Part shown: piece after piece, positions 15,797 through 27,798 of the stretch
How positions within the stretch are numbered: position 1 is the first letter of the stretch
How the letters are laid out: each line of letters begins with the position of its first letter
Assembly (NCBI GenBank): GCA_963810775.1
Contig: CAWEOT010000010.1
Coordinates: 1-64,000 of the forward strand
Direction: 5' to 3'
Length of the DNA: 64,000 nucleotides
Origin: DATBVX01 sp963810775
GTDB taxonomy: Bacteria; Pseudomonadota; Gammaproteobacteria; Steroidobacterales; Steroidobacteraceae
Notes under the pieces: model-generated
What the model saw: only the letters and a program-made list of their open reading frames with translations
Told to the model about the DNA's origin: nothing
Database searches by the model: none
Program-made: the position numbers and the translations under genes

Positions 15797-16799
15797 CAAG
15801 AAGACATCCCCCGCCTCGCGGCGTCCCGTGGTTTCACGCGCCAACCGGGAATGGTGGGTGTTCGCGTTCAACCTGCCGGCGCAGCCCGCCTACGCGCGCG
15901 TAAAGATCTGGAGGCGCTTGCAGGATGTGGGCGCGGCATCGTTCAAGAATGCTTTTTACATCCTGCCCGCGCTTGACGAGCTACTCGAAGATTTCGAGTG
16001 GACCTTGCGTGAAGTGCGCAATACGGGCGGCGACGGTGTGATCTTCAGGGCGACCGTGTTGCAGGGAATGTCGCACGAGGAGTTGATCGCGCTATTTGAC
16101 TCCGCTCGCGGGGAGCAGTATCGCGAGCTCGCGCAAGCGATCGCAACTTTCAACGCCCAATTTGAGCGCAAGCGCACCAGTCCGACAGCTGGTGAAGTCA
16201 TTGGCGCCCTGGCTCGTTTTCGTACCCGTCTCAGCGCGATCGAAGCAATCGATTTCTTCCAGGCGGATGGGCGCGAGCAGGCTCATGCGCTGTTGCGCGA
16301 CCTCGAGTCACATGCCGTAGAGCCGACGCTACCGAAGGAGGCTGCCGCCATGAACACTGTACGACTGGACGAGCTCCAAGGGCGCACCTGGGTCACGCGC
16401 GCCAATGTGCACGTCGACCGCATGGCGAGCGCGTGGTTGATCCGGCGCTGGATCGATCCCGAGGCGCGATTCAAGTTCGTCAGCGACCGCCAATATCGCG
16501 CAGCCGCCAATGAGCTGCGCTTCGACATGTACGAGGCCGAATTCACGCATGACGCCGAGCGCTGCACATTTGAGGTTCTGGTCGCCAGGCTCGGGCGTGA
16601 CGACGCGGCGCTGGAAGCGATGGGTGAGATCGTTCATGACCTCGATCTCAAGGATCAGAAGTTCGGGCGCGAAGAGGCCGCGGGGATCCAGCAGTTGCTG
16701 GCTGGCATTGTCGCGGGCAATGCGCGCGACGAGGCTCGCCTTGAGCGGGCGTTCATCTTGTTCGATGATCTGTATGGCTCATTCGCGCAGGAGCGTTAG
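15777..16799 (+). CDS. chrB: Chromate resistance protein ChrB
   Basis: The 340-aa protein has both ChrB parts: an N-terminal domain (WWVFAFNLPAQPAYARVKIWRRL ... FYILP) and a C-terminal domain after ~residue 195 (RTWVTRANVHVDRMASAWLI RRWIDPEARF ... FDMYEAEFTH). ChrB proteins sense chromate and regulate, or assist, the ChrA effluxer. No chrA is next to it; the following gene is a LysE-type exporter 2 bp downstream. No good ribosome site precedes the ATG, so it may be nearly leaderless. The first ~24 residues extend beyond the usual N-terminus. Confidence 0.9.
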   Translation: MQDTTVSKKTSPASRRPVVSRANREWWVFAFNLPAQPAYARVKIWRRLQDVGAASFKNAFYILPALDELLEDFEWTLREVRNTGGDGVIFRATVLQGMSHEELIALFDSARGEQYRELAQAIATFNAQFERKRTSPTAGEVIGALARFRTRLSAIEAIDFFQADGREQAHALLRDLESHAVEPTLPKEAAAMNTVRLDELQGRTWVTRANVHVDRMASAWLIRRWIDPEARFKFVSDRQYRAAANELRFDMYEAEFTHDAERCTFEVLVARLGRDDAALEAMGEIVHDLDLKDQKFGREEAAGIQQLLAGIVAGNARDEARLERAFILFDDLYGSFAQER

Positions 16800-16801
16800 G
16801 T

Positions 16802-17431
16802 TTGCTCGATACCGCTCAGCTCTTGTTGTTCATGACGGCGACCCTCGCACTCAATCTGGCGCCAGGTCCCGACGTGCTCTACGTACTTGCCAACAGCGCG
16901 CGTCATGGGATCCGGGGTGGCATCTTTGCGACGCTGGGTATTTCCGCAGGGATCGTATTTCACACGTGCATCGCCGCGTTCGGGGTAGCGGCCGTGCTCT
17001 TGGCACATCGTTGGGCGTTCGATGCGCTGCGGATCTTCGGCGCGCTCTACCTGATCTGGCTCGGGATCGCAGCGTGGCGCGCGCCGGACATGCCCGAGTT
17101 GCCGGGAGCGACCGACCCGGGGTTGAGCCGGGTCTTCCGCCAGGGTCTGATCACGAATGTGCTGAATCCAAAGGTGGCGCTGTTCTTTCTCGCGTTCCTG
17201 CCTCAGTTCGCCGATCCGGCGCACGGCAATATCACGATGCAGGTGCTGATCTTCGGCGCACTCTTCATCGTCTCGGGGACGATCGTGAATCTGCTTTACG
17301 CGTGGGCGGGCGGGTCGTTGAGCGCGACGCTGCGCCGCGATGTGCGATGGCAGCGGCGCCTGAATCGCATTTCCGGCGGCATTCTCGTCACTCTGGGTGG
17401 CAGGTTGTTATTGTCGCCGCGTCTCAGCTAG
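16802..17431 (+). CDS. LysE/RhtB-family exporter
   Basis: The 209-aa membrane protein has six hydrophobic helices and the family signature LNLAPGPDVLYVLANSARHG near the N-terminus, plus GLITNVLNPKVALFFLAFLPQF. Relatives export amino acids or other small zwitterions from the cytoplasm. TTG 16802 is used as start because AGGAG at 16788-16792 gives proper spacing and the signature begins right after. It lies 2 bp after chrB and is probably cotranscribed; whether it replaces ChrA functionally is unknown. Confidence 0.9.
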   Translation: MLDTAQLLLFMTATLALNLAPGPDVLYVLANSARHGIRGGIFATLGISAGIVFHTCIAAFGVAAVLLAHRWAFDALRIFGALYLIWLGIAAWRAPDMPELPGATDPGLSRVFRQGLITNVLNPKVALFFLAFLPQFADPAHGNITMQVLIFGALFIVSGTIVNLLYAWAGGSLSATLRRDVRWQRRLNRISGGILVTLGGRLLLSPRLS

Positions 17432-17434
17432 TGG

Positions 17435-18331
17435 CTATTTCCACTCATTCCCGCCCTGGTCCTGCACTTCGGCGAACGAGTCGCGACGCGACAGCCCGTT
17501 GAAAATCGAATCGCGAACAAACAACTTCGAGCCGATGGCAGCCTCGAACGAACCCGACGCGCCCTCGACATAGCTGTTGGCGATGTGCACGACCGCGTCC
17601 TGCACGACCACTCCCGTTCCGGAAGCCACGATGCGGCTGTTGGTCAGGTAGAGCTCGCACCCGGCGCGGGCCGTAACCCCGTCTCCATCCACGTAGATCT
17701 TGCGATTGTCCAGGTGAATCATGCGCGGACCCTCGCAGATGATGGGCTCGCCTTTGCGCATTCCAGCCTCGGCTGCTGGTTCGGTCGTAGTGGCGCCGCC
17801 TGAGGAGACGATGCTGATCCCCGGACCGCTGACTTTGACCTGGCCACCCGCGCGCTCGATGGTGTAGTCCTTGCTCTCTTCCGGCATGGTTGAGCTTGCG
17901 GCCTGTGCCGGTCTCGCGGGCTGAGCCTCGGCTGGCGATCTCCCCGGCGCAGGCGGTGCCGCCTTGGTGTCATACCCGGATGCTTCTGTAGCCGACGTCT
18001 CAGGAGCGAACGGTTCGGCTTCGGCTGCAGGACGCGCGCTTTGAGCGGTCAGTTGCGAGACCGGTGCCGCGGCAATCTCGCTCAGTTTGACGGCCTGCAT
18101 CTGGCCCGTGCGCCTGTCGCGCACCGTGAACACTCCCGCCTGAATATCGGTAGCGATGACTTCGAGGTGCGGGTTGCGCTCCAGCGCCATGCGTGCCCAC
18201 GCGATTTCGGTAATGCCCTGCGGAGCGCTTGGCCCCTTTGATTGCTGGCACGCAGCCAGGAACAGCAGGGCTGAGCAGGTAAGTGTCAGGCAAACGCCTG
18301 TTCGGAATCGAAACTGAGACTGAGCGTGCAT
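17435..18331 (-). CDS. Lipoprotein with predicted beta-helix C-terminus
   Basis: The 298-aa protein has a lipoprotein signal ending in LLFLAAC, a Pro/Ala-rich linker (~95-150), and a C-terminal half of short repeats rich in Val/Ile, Asn and Gly (CEGPRMIHLDNRKIYVDG, ELYLTNSRIVASG, VHIANSYVEG, LFVRDSIFNG), the pattern of a right-handed parallel beta-helix. GGAGG just upstream supports ATG 18331 over the longer reading. It should be anchored to a membrane facing the periplasm. I recognise no named family; a role in polysaccharide or surface binding is only a guess. Confidence 0.75.
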   Translation of the reverse strand: MHAQSQFRFRTGVCLTLTCSALLFLAACQQSKGPSAPQGITEIAWARMALERNPHLEVIATDIQAGVFTVRDRRTGQMQAVKLSEIAAAPVSQLTAQSARPAAEAEPFAPETSATEASGYDTKAAPPAPGRSPAEAQPARPAQAASSTMPEESKDYTIERAGGQVKVSGPGISIVSSGGATTTEPAAEAGMRKGEPIICEGPRMIHLDNRKIYVDGDGVTARAGCELYLTNSRIVASGTGVVVQDAVVHIANSYVEGASGSFEAAIGSKLFVRDSIFNGLSRRDSFAEVQDQGGNEWK

Positions 18332-18452
18332 GTGACCTCCGCTCGAAAACCGCACCGTGACCTATCGTCACTCCGACGCGAGCGCGAGTCCATCCGTTTC
18401 CCGGCTTCTGAGGCTCCAGGGCGCAGAATTTTTCGTTTGCGACGTTCATTTT

Positions 18453-19982
18453 TCATTTTTTCCTGATCGTGAGCGCGGCCGACAGGGCGCCGGCGAGGGA
18501 CAGTCCCGCCGCGATTAACATAACCAGCCGTATGGACTCGACGAACGAGTCCGCGACGATCTGGCGCGCGAGCTCACGTTCGGATGGCGCGAGTTGCGGC
18601 GGCATTGTGGGAATTACAAATCCACCACGCGCCTGATCGACCACGACCTTCACGTCGGACGAAGGGCGAACGCTGGCAACACGCTCGTCGAGCGACTTGG
18701 CCAGCACGCCAAGCGCGACGGTTCCGAGTACCGCAATCATCAGCAAGCCCGCGACCGAGGCCACTGCATTGTTGACTCCGGAGGCGACGCCTGTCTGACG
18801 CGATGGAACCGAGTTGACGACTGTGGTCGTCAAAGGGGCGACAGTGATCGCCATCCCCAGGCCAAGCACTGTCATTGGCGCCAGCAGCGCCCAGTACTGC
18901 TGTTCGCGCGTTGCCAGCGCCAGCAGCACGAATCCAAGCGCCACAATGCCTGGCCCGATGATGAGCGGAGCGCGTGCGCCCGTGCGATCGGCCAGACCAC
19001 CCGACCAACGCGAGAGCACGCCGAGGATCAGGGCGAACGGCAAGAACATCGCGCCCGTCGCGGTGGCCGAGTAGCCATGCACCTGGATGAGCAGGTAGGG
19101 CACAAAGAAGAAGGCGCCGCCCAATGCGCCGTAGAGAAGCAAGGTCAGGAGATTGACCCCACTGAAGGTGCTGGAACGAAACAGCTCGAGTGGCATCATC
19201 GGCGCGTGACTGCGTCGCTCTTCGAGCACGAACGCCACCAGCACCAATAATCCGGCGGTGATCGAACCGAGCACCACCGCACTGTGCCATCCGAGCGAGG
19301 CGGCCTCGATCAGTCCGTAGACGAGCGCTCCGAGGCCCGCAAATACCAGCACCGCGCCGCGCCAATCCAGATGGGACCCTGCCTGCGGATCGCGACTCTC
19401 GGGCAGATGCCGAAGGCCGATCCACACGGCGAACAGCGCGAGCACGGGATTGATCAGAAAGATCGCACGCCATGAGGCGTGATCGACGAGCCAGCCGCCC
19501 AGGATGGGGCCGAGACCTGCAGCGATCGCCGAGGCCCCTGACCAGACCCCGATCGCTGCACCACGCTCTTTCTCATCGAATGCCGCGCCGATGATCGCGA
19601 GCGAACATGGGATCAGCAACGCGGCGCCCACACCTTGCATCGCCCGGAACGCGATCAGAACGCTCGCATTCGGGGCAAACCCACAACCAAGGGACGCAAT
19701 TGCAAAGATGACCACACCAATGAGGAACATGCGCCTGCGGCCCAGTTGGTCTCCCGCCGCGCCGCCAATCAGCAGCAGTGCCGACATGCAGAGCGTGTAG
19801 GCGTTGACGACCCACTGCATCGCGGCAAGCGTGGTGCCGAGGTCGGTCTGCATGCGCGGCAAGGCGACGTTGACGACCGATTCGTCGACGAACGCCATGG
19901 TGGATGCAAGGACCGAGGCCGCCAGTACCCAGTGTTTCTGACGACGGGCACAATCGGCCGCGCCGCGGGTCGAACGGATCAT
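18453..19982 (-). CDS. DHA2-type (EmrB/QacA) MFS drug exporter
   Basis: The ~509-aa protein has 14 predicted transmembrane helices and typical DHA2 motifs: WVVNAYTLCMSALLLIGGAAGDQLGRRR (motif A region) and WSGASAIAAGLGPILGGWL (motif C). The family exports multiple drugs, dyes or detergents by proton antiport. The start is uncertain: ATG 19982 is nearest to the first helix, and ATG 20018 is an alternative. No membrane-fusion partner is adjacent. It diverges from the Hsp20-Lon pair across ~125 bp. Confidence 0.92.
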   Translation of the reverse strand: MIRSTRGAADCARRQKHWVLAASVLASTMAFVDESVVNVALPRMQTDLGTTLAAMQWVVNAYTLCMSALLLIGGAAGDQLGRRRMFLIGVVIFAIASLGCGFAPNASVLIAFRAMQGVGAALLIPCSLAIIGAAFDEKERGAAIGVWSGASAIAAGLGPILGGWLVDHASWRAIFLINPVLALFAVWIGLRHLPESRDPQAGSHLDWRGAVLVFAGLGALVYGLIEAASLGWHSAVVLGSITAGLLVLVAFVLEERRSHAPMMPLELFRSSTFSGVNLLTLLLYGALGGAFFFVPYLLIQVHGYSATATGAMFLPFALILGVLSRWSGGLADRTGARAPLIIGPGIVALGFVLLALATREQQYWALLAPMTVLGLGMAITVAPLTTTVVNSVPSRQTGVASGVNNAVASVAGLLMIAVLGTVALGVLAKSLDERVASVRPSSDVKVVVDQARGGFVIPTMPPQLAPSERELARQIVADSFVESIRLVMLIAAGLSLAGALSAALTIRKK

Positions 19983-20107
19983 CGCCTCATCGCAGGGGCG
20001 TGCCTTGGGGTTGACCATGTGTGTAGCGGCTCCGACCCGAGTATCCCCTTGATCTCCGTCGATCTGCCACAAGATCCCCGCAACGATCTGCATAGGAACC
20101 GGATGAC

Positions 20108-20512
20108 ATGAGCAACCGCGATCCTCGCTCCTGGATGTGGGCTGAAGCGCTGGAGCTGCTCGAGCAGGCTGACAATCTGCATCGACAGTTCTATCGCGCC
20201 GTCGGCCGTCCCGGAGTGAAACTGCATTGGGAACCACCGGTCGACGTCGTCGAGACCGCAACTGAAATCGCCATCCTGCTGGCACTCCCGGGAGTGCCGC
20301 CCGAGCAGATCGAACTGCAGCTCGACGACAGTGGCGTGCTGGTGAGAGCCGAGAGGCACTCGAGCGCCAGCGGGCGCGCAGCGCGCATCCGGCGCTTGGA
20401 AATTCCCTATGGATGCTTCGAGCGCCGCATCGCCCTGCCGCAGGGCCGCTACGAGCTGACCGAGAAGTCCTGTGTCAACGGCATCCTGCAACTGCGGCTT
20501 CGCAAACACTGA
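20108..20512 (+). CDS. Hsp20/alpha-crystallin family small heat-shock protein
   Basis: The 134-aa protein has an alpha-crystallin domain: WEPPVDVVETATEIAILLAL, PGVPPEQIELQLDDSGVLVRAER, and a C-terminal GILQLRLRK segment with a truncated version of the usual IxI tail. Such chaperones hold unfolding proteins in the cytoplasm. The gene ends 15 bp before lon, which suggests one operon linking holding and degradation of damaged proteins. The promoter was not resolved; no obvious sigma-32 site was identified by eye. Confidence 0.92.
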   Translation: MSNRDPRSWMWAEALELLEQADNLHRQFYRAVGRPGVKLHWEPPVDVVETATEIAILLALPGVPPEQIELQLDDSGVLVRAERHSSASGRAARIRRLEIPYGCFERRIALPQGRYELTEKSCVNGILQLRLRKH

Positions 20513-20527
20513 GAGACCGAAACAGCC

Positions 20528-22912
<2,385 letters not shown>

Positions 22913-22922
22913 CCGCAGTCGA

Positions 22923-23504
22923 TCACGGAGCGAGCGGACAGATTTCGATCCACAACGCAACTGTCGCTGTATCGCCGCTTAGTCGCAGAGCGGTGAGCGG
23001 CGTGTGCATCAAGAGGGAGTCAGCACTTTGCAACCGCTCCGCCTGCTGCGCTGACTCCACGAGAAGACTTCCACCGCCGCAGAATAGCATTGCGACCGAA
23101 GCATCAGCCGCCATGATCAGGTCACCGCTCGCCGCAACCCTGCTCACCCGATGCGAGAACCGCTGACGGCGGGTCATCACGTTCAGGTCGGTCACCGCAC
23201 CTCCAATCCTGGTGGCGTGCGTCATTGCCTCGCCACGGAATGAAAATGGTTCCGAGTGACGGGTCACATCGACCGGCGTGGCGTCGATCGAGAGTCGCAA
23301 GCCGGCACCTTCTATGATCGTCAGCGTCCGGTCGACTCCCGGCAACGAGGAGAATGGCCCGTCCGAATCAACACGCGCCATGCTGATGCGCCAGTCGAAC
23401 GAATCGACTTCGGAGCCCTCCGGAGCGATGGCGATCTCGGCCGTCTCGCCGCCACCATTCTTCCACGGCATGTGACGATAACTATCGGCTCTGATCAGGC
23501 GCAT
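22923..23504 (-). CDS. HutD/Ves-family cupin protein
   Basis: The 193-aa protein matches the HutD/Ves family: it begins IRADSYRHMPWKNGGGETAEI, continues with FDWRISMARVDSDGPFSSLPGVDRTLTIIEG and ends in a second cupin half. HutD proteins occur in histidine-utilisation operons and are thought to limit Hut activity, possibly by binding formiminoglutamate or urocanate; that role is not settled. No hut enzyme genes are present here. ATG 23504 is chosen because the conserved N-terminus starts there; the longer frame is not similar to the family. It is convergent with lon. Confidence 0.88.
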   Translation of the reverse strand: MRLIRADSYRHMPWKNGGGETAEIAIAPEGSEVDSFDWRISMARVDSDGPFSSLPGVDRTLTIIEGAGLRLSIDATPVDVTRHSEPFSFRGEAMTHATRIGGAVTDLNVMTRRQRFSHRVSRVAASGDLIMAADASVAMLFCGGGSLLVESAQQAERLQSADSLLMHTPLTALRLSGDTATVALWIEICPLAP

Positions 23505-23574
23505 CTTGCGCGGCCTCGTGGCCTTGATTGCAGAGTGCGAATCATACTGAAATGTGCCCACTACCCGCCGCCAT

Positions 23575-24810
23575 ATGGAATCTCCCGTGACGACGAATTC
23601 AAGATCCTGGCCGATCGTGGTCGCCGCTGCGGCGATCATGATGATCACGATGGGAATCCGGCAGTCGCTCGGACTGTACGTCGCGCCTATCAACACCAGT
23701 ACCGGGCTGGGAATCGTGACGATCAGCTTCGCAATGGCAGTGGGGCAGTTCGTGTGGGGCGCCGTGCAGCCGATTTTTGGAGTCCTGGCGGACCGCTACG
23801 GAACGCAGCGCGTACTGATTGCGGGTGCCATCCTCCTTGCTGCCGGGCTGGCGCTGACCACAGTCTCGTCCAGCGAATGGGCGCTCATCGCGACGCTCGG
23901 CGTGGTTTCGGCTGCGGGCGCAGGTGCGGGCAGCTTTTCGATCCTCATCGGCGCCACCGCTCAGCGGATTGCGCCTGAGAAAAGGGCATTCTCGTCCGGC
24001 TTCATCAATGCGGGAGGGAGTCTCGGGCAGTTCGTCTTCGCTCCGCTCTACCAGGCGCTCATCAGCGCGTTTGGCTGGGTGACGGCGATGTATGCGATGG
24101 CCGTGGCAGCAATTGCCACGATCCCTCTCGGTCGCGCTGTGGTCGGCGAATCCGCACCACCGCGAGATCGCGCTGCTGCCAGCGGGACAAATGAGATCAC
24201 GCTCAAGGATCAGCTGCGCATCGCCTCGCGTGATCGCAGCTATTGGTACCTGCACGCAGGATTTTTTACCTGCGGCTTTCACATTGCATTTCTCGTCACG
24301 CATCTGCCCGGCGAAGTGAGCCTGTGCAGCCTGCCGCCGAGTGTCGCCGCAACATCGCTCGCGATCATCGGTCTCGCCAACATAGCGGGCAGCCTCACTG
24401 CGGGCTCGCTCGGCAACGTGTTCAGAATGAAATGGCTGCTGTTCTGGACCTATTTCACCCGGGCAGTAGCCATCGCCATCTACATATCGGTGCCCCGCAC
24501 GGCATTGACCTTCTATGTTTTTGCCGCCGTGCTGGGATTCACCTGGCTGTCCACCGTGCCACCGACGGCGGGCCTGGTCGGCAAACTCTTCGGCGTGCGC
24601 TATCTCGCAACGCTGTTCGGGCTCACGCTGCTGACTCACCAGATCGGCGCATTCTTCGGCGCCTGGCTGGGCGGGATCGCGCTGGTGAGATTCGGTGACT
24701 ACGGGTGGATGTGGTACGCCGACATGACCCTCGCGCTCGCGGCAGCATTCATCAATTTGCCAATTCGCGAGGCGCGTGTCCTGCGGGTGCAACCGCAAGG
24801 CGCTGGATGA
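23575..24810 (+). CDS. MFS transporter (monocarboxylate/oxalate-formate type)
   Basis: The ~411-aa protein has 12 predicted helices. The N-terminal pattern GIRQSLGLYVAPI, the motif GVLADRYGTQRVLIAG and the helix-5 stretch FSSGFINAGGSLGQFVFAPL place it in the subgroup related to monocarboxylate and oxalate:formate carriers. It probably moves a small organic acid across the inner membrane. It diverges from hutD across 70 bp, which could indicate a shared operator, but I see no clear dyad there. The substrate is unknown. Confidence 0.88.
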   Translation: MESPVTTNSRSWPIVVAAAAIMMITMGIRQSLGLYVAPINTSTGLGIVTISFAMAVGQFVWGAVQPIFGVLADRYGTQRVLIAGAILLAAGLALTTVSSSEWALIATLGVVSAAGAGAGSFSILIGATAQRIAPEKRAFSSGFINAGGSLGQFVFAPLYQALISAFGWVTAMYAMAVAAIATIPLGRAVVGESAPPRDRAAASGTNEITLKDQLRIASRDRSYWYLHAGFFTCGFHIAFLVTHLPGEVSLCSLPPSVAATSLAIIGLANIAGSLTAGSLGNVFRMKWLLFWTYFTRAVAIAIYISVPRTALTFYVFAAVLGFTWLSTVPPTAGLVGKLFGVRYLATLFGLTLLTHQIGAFFGAWLGGIALVRFGDYGWMWYADMTLALAAAFINLPIREARVLRVQPQGAG

Positions 24811-24831
24811 ACGGCCAGTAGTAAACGTCGA

Positions 24832-25275
24832 TCAGCGCGCAGCGACTCCTTCGACTGGTCGCGTAGGCGGCTTGCCCTTGTCCTTCACCATGAAGACCAG
24901 GAATTTCGCCGGCTCGGTCTTGCTCGCATTCGCGGACACCCGGTGAATGTCATCAGGGCTTTCATAGAACGTATCTCCCGGCTTGAGCGTGACCGGTTCG
25001 TGCCCGTCCACCTGCATGCTGAGCGTGCCCTGCAGCACATAGACGATCACGTTCGCATCGTGTCGATGCGCAACCGATTGGCCACCCGGCGGATACTCGA
25101 CCGTCGACATGATGATCTCCTTGCCGTCCACCCCCGCGAGATCCTTGGTCATGAGCGGCGTCACTTTTGCCGGGCCATCGGCGCATGCCGTGCCGATGCC
25201 CAGGGTCAGCAACAGCAAGGCCGTGGGAATACGACCGAGCCGCAGTTGTGCTTGAACAGAAGTCTTTCGTGTCAT
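24832..25275 (-). CDS. Exported cupin-domain protein
   Basis: The 147-aa protein has a signal peptide (RIPTALLLLTLGIGTACA) and a single conserved cupin barrel: VEYPPGGQSVAHRHDANVIVYVLQG (metal-binding His pair) and LKPGDTFYESPDDIHRVSANAS (third His). AAGGAG precedes the ATG. The likely location is the periplasm, and the fold could bind a metal and a small ligand or act as an enzyme. It is a single-gene unit between an MFS gene and the cyclase operon, so no partner is suggested. Confidence 0.88.
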   Translation of the reverse strand: MTRKTSVQAQLRLGRIPTALLLLTLGIGTACADGPAKVTPLMTKDLAGVDGKEIIMSTVEYPPGGQSVAHRHDANVIVYVLQGTLSMQVDGHEPVTLKPGDTFYESPDDIHRVSANASKTEPAKFLVFMVKDKGKPPTRPVEGVAAR

Positions 25276-25381
25276 GACGTCTCCTTAGTGTGGTCACAGG
25301 ATGAAGGCCGGAGTGGTCTCCTGACAGGTCCAATTCAGACAAGAATCAGCGAACCACTTCCAGGCAAACCATCGTTCGGAC

Positions 25382-27134
25382 TCAGCCCAGGAGCGCCTGG
25401 GGGTCGTAACTCAGCACCTCGACCACCTGGACCGGCTGAGTCTTGCCCTTGACCGGGAGCGTCGCCGCGCGACCCAGCGCGAACCCCGGGCCGAGTCGCG
25501 TTGATATGTCCGTGGAAACAAGCACTGTCGCGCTCACATCCTTGGTGAGAGATTCGACACGATTGGCGAGATTCACGGGGTCGCCGACTACGCCGTATTC
25601 CACGCGGTTGTCGGGGCCGATCAATCCCGCCACCACGGCGCCCGTGTGTATGCCCACGCCAATCTGAAGCGTCGGAAGACCCTGCTTGCCGAGGACTTCA
25701 TTCAAGCCGACGAGTCGCTGCACGATCCCGAGCGCGGCGCGCACCGCTCGCTCGGGATGGTCCGGATAGGCCTGCGGCGCTCCAAAGAGTGCCATCACGC
25801 CGTCGCCGACGAATTGCTTGACGACCCCGCCTTCCGCCTCGACCGCGGCGACGACTTCAGTAAAGAACTGGTTGAGCAGTTTCAGCAGCGCAGACGGGTC
25901 GAGCCTTTCACTGAGCGCTGTGAAGCCGCGGATATCCTGAAACAGGATGCTGACTTCGCGCCGCTCTCCCCCGAGGGGCACGCGACCGTTGAGCACCGCC
26001 TCGGCGACGTCCTGGGAGACGAAGCGCCCGAAGGTATCCTTGATGTGCTCACGCTCCTGCAGACCCTCCGACCATGTCGTTGAACGAGCGGGCGAGAAAG
26101 CCGATTTCGTCCTGGCGCTCGATCTTCGAACGGTAGCGCAAGTTTCCTTTAAGAACTTCGCGCATTCCCGCGACCAACGTCTGCAAAGGTGAAGTGATCC
26201 CCCCGGCGAGGCCAACGCCGATCAAGAGGGCCGCCAGTAGCGCCGCACCGCCAATGATCGCGATTCGCCATTGCAAAGCGCGCAGTGGTGCCAGCGCTTT
26301 GTCATACGAGCCCTGCGCCAGCGCGTATAGCGGCTGCGACAGGCGGGCCTCGACCGGAAACACCAGCGAGAGAAACCTCTCTCCCGCCTGCGAGACGAGC
26401 GTCGTGTCGCGCATCATCTGTGGGCCAAGGAGTGCCGAGCGGGCCGGTCCCGCGGGTATAAAGCGCTCGCGCATTTCAGCGGGCCACGACGATGCAAACA
26501 CCTGCGCCTGGGTGAGAAAAGAGATGTTGAGCCCAGCAGCTTCCTTGAGCTGCGCAGCAAAAGCGTTATCGATCGCCTGGCCGAGCAGCAGAAAGCCGAT
26601 CACGTCCGGTCCGTGCACCGGGACTGCGACCAGCTGAAAGAGCACACCGTCCACTTCCGCGATGGTGGTACTCGCCTCTTCAGTTTCGAGGGCCTCTTTG
26701 AGTGGCGAGAATGCGGCCAGGGACTGACGCATGTGCGACGGCCCGGGTGAGTGCACGAGCAGCACACCATTTTCGTCGGTGATCCAAAGCAGTTGCGCGT
26801 CGATGCGCCGCTGGTAACTCAACGCTGCCGAGGCGAGAGTCGCCGGATCGTAGTTCGCTGTGTCGAAATGCGTCGCGATGACGCGTTTCAGGGCAAAGTC
26901 GCTTGCCAGCAAGATCGAGTTCGACTCGAGTCGCGCGGCGCGCTCCGCTACCAATCCGTCGAAAACCTGTCCAGTCGTCAATAGCTCGCGGCTCAGCGTG
27001 CGCTCGGCATCACGGCTCACGACGAATTGCGTGAATCCCAGCGTTGCAAGCAGGACGGCGAGGACGAGTGTCGAGAATGCCAGGAAAATCTTGGTCCGCA
27101 GTCGACTGCGCGCCCAGATTCCTATTGGTCCCAT
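25382..27134 (-). pseudogene. Membrane class III adenylate cyclase, interrupted by a frameshift
   Basis: Two overlapping frames make one protein. The first (27134 down to 26049) gives a membrane helix, an extracytoplasmic double-Cache-like sensor (~30-260), a second helix and HAMP ending FLARSFNDMV. The second (from about 26075 down to 25382) resumes EGLQEREHIKDTFGRFVS and gives the cyclase domain: metal Asp in LFQDIRGFT, KQFVGDGVMALFG with an adenine-type Lys, and VEYGVVGDPVNLANRVE. One extra base near 26069-26071 breaks the frame, from mutation or sequencing error. Restored, it would be a ~580-aa receptor making cAMP. It is the third gene after the porin and the cupredoxin-like gene. Confidence 0.85.
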
Positions 27135-27793
27135 CTGGAACCACGCATCGCGGGGCGAGAGTGAGCATCGGCGAGCGACAGATGGAAGGTGAGCTCGAGA
27201 TCGCTGGCGGCCAGCTGCACGCGCTGTGCGGTATCGGCGGTTTTTTCTCGGCTCTGAGCGTGCCAGGCCAGCAGCGTATAGGCACCGGGCTGCAAGCCGG
27301 ACAGCGTAAATCGACCTTCGTCGTCGGTCGTCGCGAAGTGAGTATTGGGCAGGACGAGGATGATCGCCGACATCCAGTCATGGATGTTGCAACCGATCTT
27401 CACCACTCCGGCCTTGTCGAAGAACACCGGCGGGGCGTCCTCGCCCTTGTAGAGCGGCAATTCGAAACTCTTGGTGCGTGAGAACGAGTAAACATGGTGG
27501 CTGATCTGGTCGCGGTTCGGGAACTTCACCTCGGTGCCGACTGCGATCGGCAGCAATCCCGGTACGAAAGTCTTGCTGACCTGGTCCATGGTGGCCGTCG
27601 GCGGCTTGGAGGAGGCCGGCTCGGCTGGTCCGGGAGCGTCGACGAACACGACTGCCTGCGAGATTCCCTTGCCATCCGGATCGACGACACGCCCGGAAAT
27701 CGTCTGCCCCGCAACTACAGGTGCGGCGATCGCCAGAGCCGCGAGCGTGAGTGCAGAGGCGCGCAAGGAGTTTTGTGGGTACACGCGGGGCAT
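27122..27793 (-). CDS. Exported cupredoxin-like protein of the 'methylamine utilization' type
   Basis: The 223-aa protein has a signal peptide (LTLAALAIAAPVVA), a carboxypeptidase-regulatory-like start (GRVVDPDGKGISQAVVFVD), a plastocyanin-like core with FPNRDQISHHVYSFS and VKIGCNIHDWMSAIILV (His, Cys and Met spaced as in copper sites), and a second Ig-like segment (DDEGRFTLSGLQPGAYTLLAWH). Proteins annotated as methylamine utilization protein look like this, but the link to methylamine is not supported here. It sits between porin and cyclase, overlapping the cyclase start by 13 bp, so it may deliver a signal or electrons to the sensor. Confidence 0.82.
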   Translation of the reverse strand: MPRVYPQNSLRASALTLAALAIAAPVVAGQTISGRVVDPDGKGISQAVVFVDAPGPAEPASSKPPTATMDQVSKTFVPGLLPIAVGTEVKFPNRDQISHHVYSFSRTKSFELPLYKGEDAPPVFFDKAGVVKIGCNIHDWMSAIILVLPNTHFATTDDEGRFTLSGLQPGAYTLLAWHAQSREKTADTAQRVQLAASDLELTFHLSLADAHSRPAMRGSRWDQ

Positions 27794-27798
27794 TCGAT

